Below the pieces are notes generated by a model. It made no database searches and was not told the origin of the DNA. It saw nothing but the letters and a program-made list of their open reading frames with translations. The position numbers and the translations under genes were made by a program. From NCBI GenBank assembly GCA_028283825.1, contig JAPWJW010000001.1, positions 1,922,001-1,986,000 of the forward strand: a DNA stretch of 64,000 nt, read 5' to 3'. The DNA is from Azospirillaceae bacterium. GTDB lineage: Bacteria; Pseudomonadota; Alphaproteobacteria; Azospirillales; Azospirillaceae. How positions within the stretch are numbered: position 1 is the first letter of the stretch; the number at the start of each line of letters is the position of its first letter. Of the stretch, positions 1 to 9,261 are shown one piece after another.

Positions 1-450
1 GCTGTCATCCGGTGAATACAGGTGGATGACCATCATCAGGTTGGGGGAGTTCTTGCGCGTGGTCACCCCCAGGCGGTTGACCTCATCCGGCAAATGCGGC
101 TGGGCCACCGACACGCGGTTCTGCACCAGCACCTGGGCCTTGTCGATGTCGGTGCCCAGCTTGAAGGTGATGGTCAGGGACAGGCCGCCGTCGCCGGTGT
201 TCTGCGACACCATGTACAGCATGTCGTCGACGCCGTTGATCTCCTGCTCCAACGGCGCCGCGACGGTGTTGGCCACCGTTTCGGCCGAGGCGCCGGGATA
301 TGTCGCCGTCACCACCACGGTGGGGGGTGCGACCTCCGGATACTGCGCCACCGGCAGGGCGAAATAGGCCAGCGCCCCCACCAGCGTGATCAGGACGGAG
401 ATGACGGCCGCGAAGATGGGCCGGTCGATGAAGAAGTGCGAGAACCTCAT
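1..450 (-). CDS. RND efflux permease, N-terminal part (cut by window edge)
   Basis: The first 150 residues of an inner-membrane RND (AcrB/MexF-type) proton-driven drug exporter. The protein starts MRFSHFFIDRPIFAAVISVL, a typical HAE1-family opening with the first membrane helix at about residues 10-30. The porter-domain signature follows (YPGASAETV, then EQEINGVDDMLYM and LVQNRVSVAQP). The gene continues beyond base 1. It starts 12 bases after the stop of the adaptor gene upstream, so the two form one operon. The substrate cannot be inferred from this part. Confidence 0.93.
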   Translation of the reverse strand, partial: MRFSHFFIDRPIFAAVISVLITLVGALAYFALPVAQYPEVAPPTVVVTATYPGASAETVANTVAAPLEQEINGVDDMLYMVSQNTGDGGLSLTITFKLGTDIDKAQVLVQNRVSVAQPHLPDEVNRLGVTTRKNSPNLMMVIHLYSPDDS

Positions 451-462
451 GGCCGGTGCCCC

Positions 463-1629
463 TTACTGGTCGGCGGCGGGGGCGAAGGTCCCCGGCTGGG
501 GCGTCACCTTGGCGCCGGGCCGGGCCCGCATCAGGCCGCTGATGATGATGCGGTCGGTCGGCGCCAATCCTGACTTCACCACGCGCAGGCCGTAGGCCAG
601 GTTGCCCAGTTCCACCGGCTTAGGATTCACCGTGCCATCCTCGGCCACCGTCATGACGACCTTGTGCGACTGGTCCGACGCGATGGCCTCATCCGGGATC
701 AGCAGGGCGTCGTATTCACCGGAGCCCAGCAGGCGCATGCGGCCGAAGGTGCCGGGCACCAGGAAGGCGCCGGGGTTGGGGATGACGGCGCGCCCGCGCA
801 CCGTGCCGGAATTGGGATCCAGCCGGTTGTCGACGAAGTCCATCTCGCCCTTGCGGGTCCAGGTGGTCTCATCCATCAGCCGGACATAGACGGGGTTGGG
901 CGTGTCGCGCGACGACCCGCGCTTGCCCTCCAGCGCCAGGCGGTTATAGCGCAGGAAGTCCGCCTCGCTGCCGTCGAACAGGAAGTAGATGGGGTCCTGG
1001 GTGACGATGGTGGCCAGCAGGGTGCTTTGCGCCGTGCCGCCGCTGACCAGATTGCCGATGTCGATGCGGCGGTCGCCGATGCGCCCGCTGATGGGTGACC
1101 GGATCTGGGTAAATTCCAGGTCCAGGCCGGCGGAGCGCGCGGCGGCGGTGGCCGATGCCACGGCGGCCGCACTTTCCTGCTCGGCTTGTGCCCGGGTGTC
1201 GTATTCCTCCTGGCTGATGGCGCGGGCGGCCAGCAACTGCGCCGCGCGCTTCAGTTCGGACACGGCCAGGGCCTGGCGGGTCTTTTCCCGCTGCACGTCG
1301 GCATTGGCCTTGTCCAGCGTGGCCTGGAAGGGGCGCGGGTCGATGACGAACAGCAGGTCGCCCTTCTGCACCAACTGGCCGTCGCGGAACTTGATCTGGT
1401 CCAGATAGCCCGACACGCGGGCGCGCAGTTCCACCGACTGCACCGCCTCGAACCGGCCGGTGAATTCATCCCAATCGGTGATCTTATGCGGCAGGGGCTG
1501 CGCCACCGTCACCGGCGGCGGGCCGGCGGCGGCCTGGGGGGGCTTACGGTCGCCGCAGCCGGCCAGCGCCACGGCAATCACAAGTGGCAACATGCGCGCG
1601 GCGCGCGGCATATCGGTGACAGATGGCAT
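463..1629 (-). CDS. RND efflux periplasmic adaptor (membrane fusion) lipoprotein
   Basis: A 388-residue AcrA/MexE-type adaptor that links the inner-membrane RND pump to an outer-membrane channel. The N-terminus has a hydrophobic stretch ending in the lipobox LAGC, so it should be a lipoprotein anchored through Cys25 or so. A lipoyl-type half-motif (ELRARVSGYLDQIKF), an alpha-helical hairpin (about residues 100-165) and the second half (IRSPISGRIGDRRIDIGNLV) follow in the expected order. The permease gene begins 12 bases downstream. No outer-membrane partner or regulator for this pump lies in the window. The TolC-like gene at 37285 belongs to another operon. Confidence 0.94.
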   Translation of the reverse strand: MPSVTDMPRAARMLPLVIAVALAGCGDRKPPQAAAGPPPVTVAQPLPHKITDWDEFTGRFEAVQSVELRARVSGYLDQIKFRDGQLVQKGDLLFVIDPRPFQATLDKANADVQREKTRQALAVSELKRAAQLLAARAISQEEYDTRAQAEQESAAAVASATAAARSAGLDLEFTQIRSPISGRIGDRRIDIGNLVSGGTAQSTLLATIVTQDPIYFLFDGSEADFLRYNRLALEGKRGSSRDTPNPVYVRLMDETTWTRKGEMDFVDNRLDPNSGTVRGRAVIPNPGAFLVPGTFGRMRLLGSGEYDALLIPDEAIASDQSHKVVMTVAEDGTVNPKPVELGNLAYGLRVVKSGLAPTDRIIISGLMRARPGAKVTPQPGTFAPAADQ

Positions 1630-1890
1630 CCTTGATTCCCCCCAAGGCCCCTGGGCAGCGTTGGGAAATGCCCCTGGCCGCCAGGCCGCCGGATCACGAC
1701 CCTGGGTGGAAGATTATTCGGTCGGTGAAGTAAGCGCTTGGCCAGGAATGTCCTGATTTGCCCAATCACGCCGTGTTCGGCGCCAACGGCCATGAAGTTT
1801 TTTCGCCGCCACCCGGGAACCTGCCGCCGCGCCCGGCACTTGGATCAGCGCCACCCCATCCATAGTTCCCCACCCAGAGGAGAGTGCGCC

Positions 1891-2739
1891 ATGGCCCGAC
1901 CCGCCACAGCCGCCGCCATCCTGTGCCTGGGTCCGGGCCTGGCGCTTACGGGTTGTTCGGGCGGGGTGATGGATCCGCAGGGGCCGGTGGCGTCGGCCGA
2001 ACTGACCATCCTGATCAATTCCCTGGGCATCATGCTGGCCATCGTCGTGCCCACCATCCTGGCGACCTTGGGGGTGGCGTGGTGGTTTCGCGCCGGCAAC
2101 GCCCGCGCCCGGTACCGGCCCGACTGGGAATATTCCGGCCGCATCGAAATGGTGGTCTGGGCCATCCCGGCCATGACCGTGCTGCTGCTGGGCGGCATCG
2201 GCTGGGTGGGGTCGCACGATCTGGAACCGTCCAAGCCCCTGCCCTCCACCGAAAAGCCGGTGACGGTGGAGGTGGTGTCGCTGGACTGGAAATGGCTGTT
2301 CATCTACCCGGAACAGGGCATCGCCACCGTCAACCGGCTGGTGGTGCCGGCCGGCACGCCGGTGGATTTCCACCTGACGTCCGACGGCGTCATGAACAGC
2401 TTTTTCGTGCCCCAACTGGGCAGCCAGATCTACACCATGGCCGGCATGGTCACCCGCCTGAACCTGCTGGCGGACCAGCCCGGCCGCTATGCCGGCCTGT
2501 CGGCCCAGTTCAGCGGCGCGGGCTTCCCCGACATGATCTTCACCCTGGACGCCGTGCCCAAGGCCGACTTCGACGCCTGGGTGGAAAAGGCGCGCGCGGA
2601 AGGCACGCCGCTGGACGCCGGCCGATACGCCGCCCTGGCCCAGCCCAGCCGGGCGGTGCCGCCCGCGGTCTACCGCAGTGTGGCGCCGGGGCTGTTCAAC
2701 ACCATCGTTCATCCAACCGGTGCGCCCAATAAGGAGTGA
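1891..2739 (+). CDS. cyoA: cytochrome bo ubiquinol oxidase subunit II
   Basis: Subunit II of the quinol-oxidising haem-copper terminal oxidase. This start was chosen because AGAGGAGAG (1876-1884) sits just upstream. The reading frame is open further upstream (to 1738) but that part is not protein-like. The 282-residue product has a lipoprotein signal ending LTGC, two membrane helices (about 40-65 and 88-110) and a periplasmic cupredoxin-like domain. The domain has the bo3 pattern [16 protein letters not shown] and lacks the Cys-Cys CuA ligands of cytochrome c oxidases, which identifies it as a quinol oxidase. It is a little shorter than E. coli CyoA (315). It is followed after two bases by cyoB. 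Confidence 0.96.
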   Translation: MARPATAAAILCLGPGLALTGCSGGVMDPQGPVASAELTILINSLGIMLAIVVPTILATLGVAWWFRAGNARARYRPDWEYSGRIEMVVWAIPAMTVLLLGGIGWVGSHDLEPSKPLPSTEKPVTVEVVSLDWKWLFIYPEQGIATVNRLVVPAGTPVDFHLTSDGVMNSFFVPQLGSQIYTMAGMVTRLNLLADQPGRYAGLSAQFSGAGFPDMIFTLDAVPKADFDAWVEKARAEGTPLDAGRYAALAQPSRAVPPAVYRSVAPGLFNTIVHPTGAPNKE

Positions 2740-2741
2740 GC

Positions 2742-4736
2742 ATGTTCGGCAAACTGAGCTGGAGCGCCATTCCCATCCATGAGCCCATCGACATGGCGGC
2801 GTCGGGCCTGATGATCCTGGCCATCCTCGCCGTGCTGGGCTGGGTCACCGCCAAGGGCCACTGGCCCTATCTGTGGCGGGAATGGCTGACGTCGGTGGAT
2901 CACAAGCGCATCGGCGTCATGTACTGCGTCCTCGCGCTGGTCATGCTGCTGCGCGGTTTCGCCGACGCCATGATGATGCGGGCGCAGCAGGCGATGGCGG
3001 TGGCCGGCGACCCCGGTTATCTGCCGCCGGAACATTACAACCAGATCTTCTCCGCCCACGGCACCATCATGATCTTCTTCATGGCCATGCCCTTCGTGGT
3101 GGGCCTGATGAACTTCGCGGTTCCGTTGCAACTGGGCATCCGCGACGTGGCCTTCCCCACCCTGAATTCGGTCAGCCTGTGGCTGACGGCGTCGGGCGTG
3201 CTGCTGACCAACATCTCGCTGGTCATAGGGGAGTTCGCACGCACCGGCTGGCTGGCCTATCCGCCGCTCAGCGAGATGCAGTACAGCCCGGGCGTCGGCG
3301 TAGACTACTATCTGTGGGCCTTGCAGATATCGGGCGTCGGCACCCTGCTGTCGGGCATCAACCTGGTGACCACCATCCTGAAGATGCGGGCGCCGGGGAT
3401 GGGTTACATGCGCATGCCGGTGTTCTGCTGGACGGCGCTGGCGTCCAACCTGCTGATCGTGGCGGCCTTCCCCATCCTGACCGCCACCTTCGCCATGCTG
3501 CTGCTGGACCGCTACCTGGGCTTCCACTTCTTCACGGTGGACGCCCAGGGCAACCCGATGATGTACATCAACCTCATCTGGGCCTGGGGGCATCCGGAGG
3601 TCTACATCCTGATCCTGCCGGCCTTCGGCATCTTTTCCGAGGTCATCTCCACCTTCTCCGGCAAGCCGCTGTTCGGCTACCGCTCTATGGTGGCGGCCAC
3701 CATGGCCATCTGCATCCTGTCCTTCATCGTCTGGCTGCACCACTTCTTCACCATGGGGGCGGGCGCCAACGTCAACGGCTTCTTCGGCGTCATGACCATG
3801 ATCATCGCCGTGCCGACGGGGGTGAAGGTCTACAACTGGCTGTTCACGATGTATGGCGGCCGGGTGCGCTTCACATCGCCCATCCTGTGGTCTCTCGGCT
3901 TCATGGTCACCTTCGTCATCGGCGGCATGACCGGCGTGCTGCTGGCGGTGCCGCCGGCCGATTTCGTGCTGCACAACAGCCTGTTCCTGATCGCCCATTT
4001 CCACAACGTGGTAATCGGCGGCGTCGTGTTCGGCGTGCTGGCCGGCTACACCTACTGGTTCCCCAAGGCCTTCGGCTTCACCCTGCATGAGGGCCTGGGC
4101 AAGCTGTCGTTCTGGTGCTGGTTCATCGGCTTCTACCTGGCGTTCATGCCCCTGTACGTGCTGGGCCTGCTGGGCATGACCCGCCGCCTGCAGCATTACG
4201 ACAACCCCGCTTGGCAGCCCTGGCTGGTGGTGGCCGCCGCCGGTGCCGTGCTGATCCTGGTGGGCATCGTGGCCCTGGTGGCCCAGCTGGTCGTGTCCAT
4301 CCAGACGCGCGACCGCCGCCGCGACCTGACGGGCGACCCCTGGCACGGCCGCACCCTGGAATGGTCCACGCCCTCGCCCCCGCCGGCCTGGAACTTCGCC
4401 GTGCTGCCCCGGGTGGAGGGGGAGGACGCCTATTGGCACATGAAGCGCCGGGCGCGGGCGGAGCGCATCGCCCTGGCCGAGGCCATGGTCTACGAGGACA
4501 TCCACATGCCGGTGAACAGCGCCACCGGCTTCGTCACCGCCTTCTTCGCCGTCGTCACCGGCTTCGCCCTCATCTGGTACATCTGGTGGCTGGTTGTCCT
4601 GGGCCTGGCAGGCGCCCTGGTCACCACCCTGGTCTTCGCCTGGCGCGATGAGAGCGAGTTCGCGATCACGGCCCACGATCTGGCCGCCATCGACCGCGCC
4701 CACCACCAGGCCTATTGGGCGGAGACCACGCCATGA
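2742..4736 (+). CDS. cyoB: cytochrome bo ubiquinol oxidase subunit I
   Basis: The catalytic subunit carrying haem b, haem o and CuB, reducing oxygen to water and pumping protons. At 664 residues it matches E. coli CyoB (663) along its whole length, starting MFGKLSW and continuing with SVDHKR and the quinol-oxidase-type RGFADA. The CuB/haem region is intact: [12 protein letters not shown] (His-Tyr crosslink pair), [11 protein letters not shown] (two CuB His) and [14 protein letters not shown] (haem His ligands). ATG 2742 is preferred over the in-frame GTG at 2736 because AAGGAG at 2731-2736 is spaced for it. The stop overlaps the cyoC start (ATGA). Confidence 0.98.
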   Translation: MFGKLSWSAIPIHEPIDMAASGLMILAILAVLGWVTAKGHWPYLWREWLTSVDHKRIGVMYCVLALVMLLRGFADAMMMRAQQAMAVAGDPGYLPPEHYNQIFSAHGTIMIFFMAMPFVVGLMNFAVPLQLGIRDVAFPTLNSVSLWLTASGVLLTNISLVIGEFARTGWLAYPPLSEMQYSPGVGVDYYLWALQISGVGTLLSGINLVTTILKMRAPGMGYMRMPVFCWTALASNLLIVAAFPILTATFAMLLLDRYLGFHFFTVDAQGNPMMYINLIWAWGHPEVYILILPAFGIFSEVISTFSGKPLFGYRSMVAATMAICILSFIVWLHHFFTMGAGANVNGFFGVMTMIIAVPTGVKVYNWLFTMYGGRVRFTSPILWSLGFMVTFVIGGMTGVLLAVPPADFVLHNSLFLIAHFHNVVIGGVVFGVLAGYTYWFPKAFGFTLHEGLGKLSFWCWFIGFYLAFMPLYVLGLLGMTRRLQHYDNPAWQPWLVVAAAGAVLILVGIVALVAQLVVSIQTRDRRRDLTGDPWHGRTLEWSTPSPPPAWNFAVLPRVEGEDAYWHMKRRARAERIALAEAMVYEDIHMPVNSATGFVTAFFAVVTGFALIWYIWWLVVLGLAGALVTTLVFAWRDESEFAITAHDLAAIDRAHHQAYWAETTP

Positions 4737-5380
4737 CCGCCACCACGCTCCACGAAACCGCTCACGCCTCGGCGCACGGCGCCCACGGCGTGCCCCCGAT
4801 CAGCAGCGCCGACGGCCCGGCGCCCAAGCGCATCATCATCGCCTACGGCTTCTGGCTGTTCCTGCTGAGCGACATCATCATGTTCTCGGCCATCTTCGCC
4901 ACGTACGCCGTGCTGGCGCGGGCGACGGCGAGCGGACCCACGGGCGCCCAGCTGTTCGACCCCATGAACGTGGCGGTGGAGACGGCCCTGCTGCTGCTGT
5001 CCAGCTTCAGCTGCGGGATGATGGCGCTGGCCATGGACGCCCGGCACCGCACCTACTTCTACGCGGGTGCGGCCATCACCTTCCTGCTGGGCGGGGCCTT
5101 CCTGGTGCTGGAACTGCGGGAGTTCGCCGGCATGATCATGGCGGGCGCCACGCCGCAGCGTAGCGCCTTCCTCTCCGCCTTTTTCACCCTGGTGGGCTGT
5201 CACGGCGCGCACGTGGCCATCGGCCTGCTGTGGCTGGTCGTCATGGTGGCCCAGGTGGCCGACAAGGGCTGGCGCGACACCGTCCTGCACCGGCTGATGT
5301 GCTTCAGCCTGTTCTGGCACGCCCTGGACATCATCTGGGTGGCCCTGTTCACGATCGTCTATCTGATGGGAGGGCGCTGA
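4733..5380 (+). CDS. cyoC: cytochrome bo ubiquinol oxidase subunit III
   Basis: Subunit III of the bo oxidase, a 215-residue membrane protein with five predicted helices after a His-rich N-terminal tail. The family pattern is clear: [21 protein letters not shown], a [18 protein letters not shown] helix, and a C-terminal [20 protein letters not shown]. The ATG overlaps the cyoB stop codon, which argues for translational coupling. cyoD follows after one base. The subunit stabilises subunit I; it carries no redox cofactor. Confidence 0.96.
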   Translation: MTATTLHETAHASAHGAHGVPPISSADGPAPKRIIIAYGFWLFLLSDIIMFSAIFATYAVLARATASGPTGAQLFDPMNVAVETALLLLSSFSCGMMALAMDARHRTYFYAGAAITFLLGGAFLVLELREFAGMIMAGATPQRSAFLSAFFTLVGCHGAHVAIGLLWLVVMVAQVADKGWRDTVLHRLMCFSLFWHALDIIWVALFTIVYLMGGR

Positions 5381-5381
5381 C

Positions 5382-5801
5382 ATGTCCGACACCCCGCACC
5401 CTGGGCCACACCACGGCCACGGCGCGCCCGGCGGCGACACCGCCCCCGGCGACAGCCGGGAAGAGCTGATGTCCAGCCTGCGGACCTATGTCATCGGCCT
5501 GGCGCTGGCCATCATCCTGACCGCCACCTCGTTCTGGGCGGCCAGCACCCATGTGCTGTGGGCACCCGGCGTGCCCATCGGCCTGGCCGTGCTGGCGGTG
5601 GCGCAGATGGGCGTGCACCTGGTGTTCTTCCTGCACATCACCACCGGGCCCGACAACACCAACAACGTGCTGGCCCTGGCCTTCGGCGTGCTGATCGTCT
5701 TCCTGGTGGTGGCCGGATCGCTGTGGATCATGGCCAACCTGGATTCCAACATGATGGGCACCATGCCCGCCGAGATGACGGACCTCCACCACCAGCACTG
5801 A
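5382..5801 (+). CDS. cyoD: cytochrome bo ubiquinol oxidase subunit IV
   Basis: The small fourth subunit of the bo oxidase (139 residues; E. coli CyoD is 109). A His/Gly/Pro-rich N-terminal extension of about 25 residues precedes three membrane helices. The core matches the family (YVIGLALAIILTATSFW, then VHLVFFLHITTGPDNTNN). It is the last gene of cyoABCD. The haem O synthase gene cyoE, often the fifth gene, does not follow; a convergent gene ends 12 bases downstream. Confidence 0.94.
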   Translation: MSDTPHPGPHHGHGAPGGDTAPGDSREELMSSLRTYVIGLALAIILTATSFWAASTHVLWAPGVPIGLAVLAVAQMGVHLVFFLHITTGPDNTNNVLALAFGVLIVFLVVAGSLWIMANLDSNMMGTMPAEMTDLHHQH

Positions 5802-5813
5802 GTCCGGCGGCCT

Positions 5814-6071
5814 TTATGCCACGCGCCGGCGCCCCAGCATGCGGAACAGCAGCAGCACCACGATGGCGCCGACCACGGCCACCACCATGCTGTAAAGGTT
5901 GAAGCCGGTGATGCCCACACCCCCCAGCTCATTGAAAATGAAACCGCCGACAAAGGCGCCGACGATGCCCAGCAGGATGTCCAGCACCACGCCGGAGCCG
6001 CTGCGGTTGACGATCTTGCTGGCGATATAACCCGAGATCAGGCCCAGAATGATCCAGCCGAGTATGGTCAT
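5814..6071 (-). CDS. GlsB/YeaQ/YmgE family small membrane protein
   Basis: An 85-residue, very hydrophobic protein starting MTILGWIILGLISGYIASKI, with Gly-rich helices and the family pattern DILLGIVGAFVGGFIF. These transglycosylase-associated or stress-response membrane proteins are common in proteobacteria; the biochemical role is unsettled. The start is the ATG with GGGAGAT just upstream; the frame is open further but is not protein-like. It lies downstream of the epimerase gene, on the same strand, 71 bases away. I see no EcfG-type promoter here, unlike the stress cluster at 34855-36726. Confidence 0.9.
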   Translation of the reverse strand: MTILGWIILGLISGYIASKIVNRSGSGVVLDILLGIVGAFVGGFIFNELGGVGITGFNLYSMVVAVVGAIVVLLLFRMLGRRRVA

Positions 6072-6101
6072 GAGGTATCTCCCATTCTTTCCGGCAAGAA
6101 T

Positions 6102-6122
6102 GGGCCCGAAAACCCCGGGCCC
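6102..6122 (-). terminator. GC hairpin between epimerase gene and glsB-like gene
   Basis: GGGCCCG at 6102-6108 pairs perfectly with CGGGCCC at 6116-6122 around a 7-base loop. On the minus strand this hairpin follows the epimerase stop. No T-run follows, so it may be a weak terminator or only a transcript-stabilising stem. Confidence 0.35.
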
Positions 6123-6142
6123 GCAAGGTGCCAACTGACCCT

Positions 6143-6559
6143 TCAGTGCGTCCCGGCCGGGGTTTCCATCAGTTCCACGAGCACGCCGCCCATGCTCTTG
6201 GGATGGACGAAGATCACCGGCGTGCCATGGGCGCCGATGCGCGGCTGGCCCAGCACGGTGGCGCCCTTGGCCGCCATGTCGGCGGCGGCGGCGTGGATGT
6301 CCGGCACCTCGAAACACACATGGTGCTGGCCGCCCTGGGGGAACTTCTTCAGGAAGCCATGGATGGGCGAGGCCTCGCCCAAGGGCTCGATCAGTTCGAT
6401 CTGGCTGTTGGGCGTGTCGATGAAACAGACGCGCACGCCCTGCGCCGGCAGGTCGAACGCCTCCCGCACCACGGTGGCGCCCAGCAGGTCGCGATAGACC
6501 GCCACGGCCTGCTCGATGGACGGGGTGGCGATGCCGACGTGGTTCAGGCGGCCGATCAT
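6143..6559 (-). CDS. mce: methylmalonyl-CoA epimerase
   Basis: A 138-residue single VOC/glyoxalase-fold enzyme that interconverts (R)- and (S)-methylmalonyl-CoA in propionate and odd-chain fatty-acid breakdown. The metal ligands of the family can be seen: LNHVGIATP near the N-terminus, HHVCFEVPD in the middle and GVLVELME at the C-terminus. The length is normal. The ATG at 6559 was chosen because upstream in-frame sequence runs into the CRISPR array and is not protein-like. Methylmalonyl-CoA mutase genes are not in the window. The first (degenerate) CRISPR repeat lies 151 bases upstream of its start. Confidence 0.93.
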   Translation of the reverse strand: MIGRLNHVGIATPSIEQAVAVYRDLLGATVVREAFDLPAQGVRVCFIDTPNSQIELIEPLGEASPIHGFLKKFPQGGQHHVCFEVPDIHAAAADMAAKGATVLGQPRIGAHGTPVIFVHPKSMGGVLVELMETPAGTH

Positions 6560-6710
6560 GGTGATGCTCCCTAAAAGACAGGCTTTCCGCCCAAGGGCGG
6601 GCGCGACGGCGGGATCGTGGGAAAGGACCGGGAACCGGTCAATATGAATGATCGCTTTTCGGCCATCATGCCATCGCCCGATGCACCCCGGTCGCCGCAC
6701 GGCCGGCGGT

Positions 6711-6860
6711 CGGGTTAGCCCCGCGCATGCGGGGAACACCCCTTGCGGCGCATCTCCCAAACCTGGGCGTGCGGTTCAGCCCCGCGCCTGCAGGAAACAC
6801 CCGGAGACGACTTCGCCCCACTCACGCATCGCCGGTTCAGCCCCCGCCTGCGGAGAATAC
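6711..6860 (-). repeat. Three degenerate leader-distal CRISPR repeats
   Basis: The repeats at 6711-6739, 6772-6800 and 6833-6860 each carry several substitutions, and the last is one base short (28 bp). Their spacers are still 32 bp. Such decay marks the oldest, leader-distal end of an array, so it independently supports the minus-strand orientation. Confidence 0.9.
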
Positions 6861-7287
6861 GAGTGGTCGGCGCGCTGGGCGTTGTAGGCCAGCGGTTCAG
6901 CCCCGCGCCTGCGGGGAACACCATCGCGGCGACGCCCAGGCGCCCAACGCCCGCGGTTCAGCCCCGCGCCTGCGGGGAACACTGGTCCGTGCCGAAGGCG
7001 TTGGACAAAACAGCCGGTTCAGCCCCGCGCCTGCGGGGAACACTTTGATCTGAATATTGCCGCTGTCGAACGACCCGGTTCAGCCCCGCGCCTGCGGGGA
7101 ACACAGGCGTCACGAATGTCGGGGACCTGATGGTGACGGTTCAGCCCCGCGCCTGCGGGGAACACGGGGTGTGCCCTATCAAGGCCCTTCCACCCAGCGG
7201 TTCAGCCCCGCGCCTGCGGGGAACACCCGTTGTCCACCGTGCTGCCGGAGGGCGCGTTCGGTTCAGCCCCGCGCCTGCGGGGAACAC

Positions 7288-7563
7288 ATTTTCGTGCGTG
7301 ACGGCAAGGTCATCATGGGCGGTTCAGCCCCGCGCCTGCGGGGAACACAACTGGGAACAGGGCATGGCATGGGGCAAGTGCGGTTCAGCCCCGCGCCTGC
7401 GGGGAACACATTTTCGTGCGTGACGGCAAGGTCATCATGGGCGGTTCAGCCCCGCGCCTGCGGGGAACACGGGTGCCAGGTCATAGACCCGGTGCAGCAT
7501 CTCGGTTCAGCCCCGCGCCTGCGGGGAACACAACTGGGAACAGGGCATGGCATGGGGCAAGTG
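7288..7563 (-). repeat. Duplicated CRISPR spacers (order A-B-A-C-B)
   Basis: Spacer A is identical at 7288-7319 and 7410-7441. Spacer B is identical at 7349-7380 and 7532-7563. Spacer C at 7471-7502 is unique. A tandem duplication of an A-C-B block through recombination between repeats, followed by loss of one C unit, would give this order. Confidence 0.95.
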
Positions 7564-8934
7564 CGGTTCAGCCCCGCGCCTGCGGGGAACACAACGGCAG
7601 CAGCGTGCGGGCGAACAGGTCCGGCGGTTCAGCCCCGCGCCTGCGGGGAACACCCAGCGGCTGACGGAGGCCGCTTTCCTTGATGCGGTTCAGCCCCGCG
7701 CCTGCGGGGAACACGTGTGGCCATCCGGCCGGTGACCGCTGAGCCACGGTTCAGCCCCGCGCCTGCGGGGAACACGCGAAACGTTACGGCCAGCACTGTG
7801 CCGCAACCGGTTCAGCCCCGCGCCTGCGGGGAACACCTGATATGGCGCGCCGTGCCGCATACGCGATCCGGTTCAGCCCCGCGCCTGCGGGGAACACGCG
7901 CGTGATGGTGTTCACCAGGACACCACGTTCGGTTCAGCCCCGCGCCTGCGGGGAACACTCTCGCTCCTTCGGCGCGATATGACGACAGCGCGGTTCAGCC
8001 CCGCGCCTGCGGGGAACACTCCCAGTTCCGGTCGGCGTATTTCGCGGCGCCCGGTTCAGCCCCGCGCCTGCGGGGAACACGAACCAACGCTCGGTTGGCA
8101 TTGGCTCTCCTGCGGTTCAGCCCCGCGCCTGCGGGGAACACTTTTCTGGCGATCCGCACCAGTATCTGGAACACGGTTCAGCCCCGCGCCTGCGGGGAAC
8201 ACGCCGTCAGGGCCCTCGCCCTGCTCCTGCGGGACGGTTCAGCCCCGCGCCTGCGGGGAACACACCCAGGGCCGGACCAAAACGCGTCCAGCACCCGGTT
8301 CAGCCCCGCGCCTGCGGGGAACACGCCAGGCGTACTCGTCATGATCGCCTGATAAGCGGTTCAGCCCCGCGCCTGCGGGGAACACGTCTTGCGGAGTACG
8401 AGCGGCTCTACGGAACGCGGTTCAGCCCCGCGCCTGCGGGGAACACCGTACCTGCCAGGCCGTAAAATCCTCCATTTCCGGTTCAGCCCCGCGCCTGCGG
8501 GGAACACTTCGCCGGGATCCAGATACTGGATGGCGCCGGCGGTTCAGCCCCGCGCCTGCGGGGAACACAGAACATTGCGACGCGCCCTCTGGGTGCTTTC
8601 AGGTTCAGCCCCGCGCCTGCGGGGAACACTGCAGGGCGTCTGCCAGATCCCATCCCTGTTCCGGTTCAGCCCCGCGCCTGCGGGGAACACGGCTGAACGA
8701 AACGCCTGGTACGGCTGAGTTTCGGTTCAGCCCCGCGCCTGCGGGGAACACAGCATGGCGGCGTAGACGTTACAGGCGATGCCCGGTTCAGCCCCGCGCC
8801 TGCGGGGAACACACCACATCGAAGCGGTAGGTCGCCGGATCGGACGGTTCAGCCCCGCGCCTGCGGGGAACACGTGGCGCCCCAATTTGATTTTCCGGAA
8901 TAAACCGGTTCAGCCCCGCGCCTGCGGGGAACAC

Positions 8935-9000
8935 TCCAACTGGAGGCCGTTGATTTAGCTTACGATTCACGATGTCCAAGAATCCACCAACTTTTTTGGG
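8935..9000 (-). promoter_or_regulatory. CRISPR leader with I-E integrase-anchoring-like motif
   Basis: The sequence beside the last perfect repeat is AT-richer than its surroundings. On the minus strand it contains AAAAAAGTTGGTGGATTC; the GTTGGTGGATT part ends exactly 46 bases before the first repeat (motif 8981-8991). From memory, the E. coli I-E leader carries GTTGGTAGATT at the same distance. That element is the upstream anchoring site for Cas1-Cas2. AATCAA, half of an IHF consensus, lies nearer the repeat, but the TTR half is missing. Transcription of the array should start here. Confidence 0.72.
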
Positions 9001-9206
9001 CCTGGCGGCGGCGCCAAAACGGCGGGGAATCCGGGGCCCCTTCACCGGCAATGAGAGGGCGTCGTCCCGTCCACCCATGCGGCCACCGTAAGACAACGGC
9101 ATCATCGTCCGGGTGGCGTCCACCTTCAACGGCGATCATTCGTTGGCCATGGCCGTGCACGCGGTGCCGGCCCCGCCCCTGTGGGCGGCGGGGTATGCCG
9201 CGCCAT

Positions 9207-9242
9207 AAAAAAAATGGCCGGCCCCCGTGAAGGGACCGGCCA
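9207..9242 (-). terminator. Rho-independent terminator after etfA
   Basis: On the minus strand TGGCCGGTCCC pairs with a downstream GGGCCGGCCA stem around a short loop and is followed by eight T (the A-run at 9207-9214 on the plus strand). It lies 20 bases past the etfA stop and closes the acyl-CoA dehydrogenase-etfB-etfA operon. It also separates that operon from the CRISPR leader. Confidence 0.9.
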
Positions 9243-9261
9243 GTTCCACGGTGTTATGGCT

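Larger units (their letters stand above)
6711..8934 (-). CRISPR. Type I-E-like CRISPR array, 37 repeats and 36 spacers
   Basis: A 29-bp repeat with 32-bp spacers, strictly 61 bases per unit from 6893 to 8934. Read on the minus strand the repeat begins GTGTTCCCCGC and ends GGGGCTGAACCG. Its inner part is palindromic (CCCCGC/GCGGGG). This is the repeat family of type I-E systems, close to the E. coli repeat. Regular repeats begin at 6893 and every 61 bases to 8906; the one at 8601 differs at its outer base. Three decayed repeats lie at 6711, 6772 and 6833. Decay at the low-coordinate end and an AT-richer leader after 8934 together set transcription on the minus strand, newest spacers near 8900. 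No cas gene is present on either side: mce lies on one flank and etfA on the other. Spacer targets were not searched. Confidence 0.97.

Noticed and set aside
6727-8718. Open frames with PRACGEH/SAPRLRGT repeats
   Set aside because: They are translations of CRISPR repeats and spacers, not proteins.
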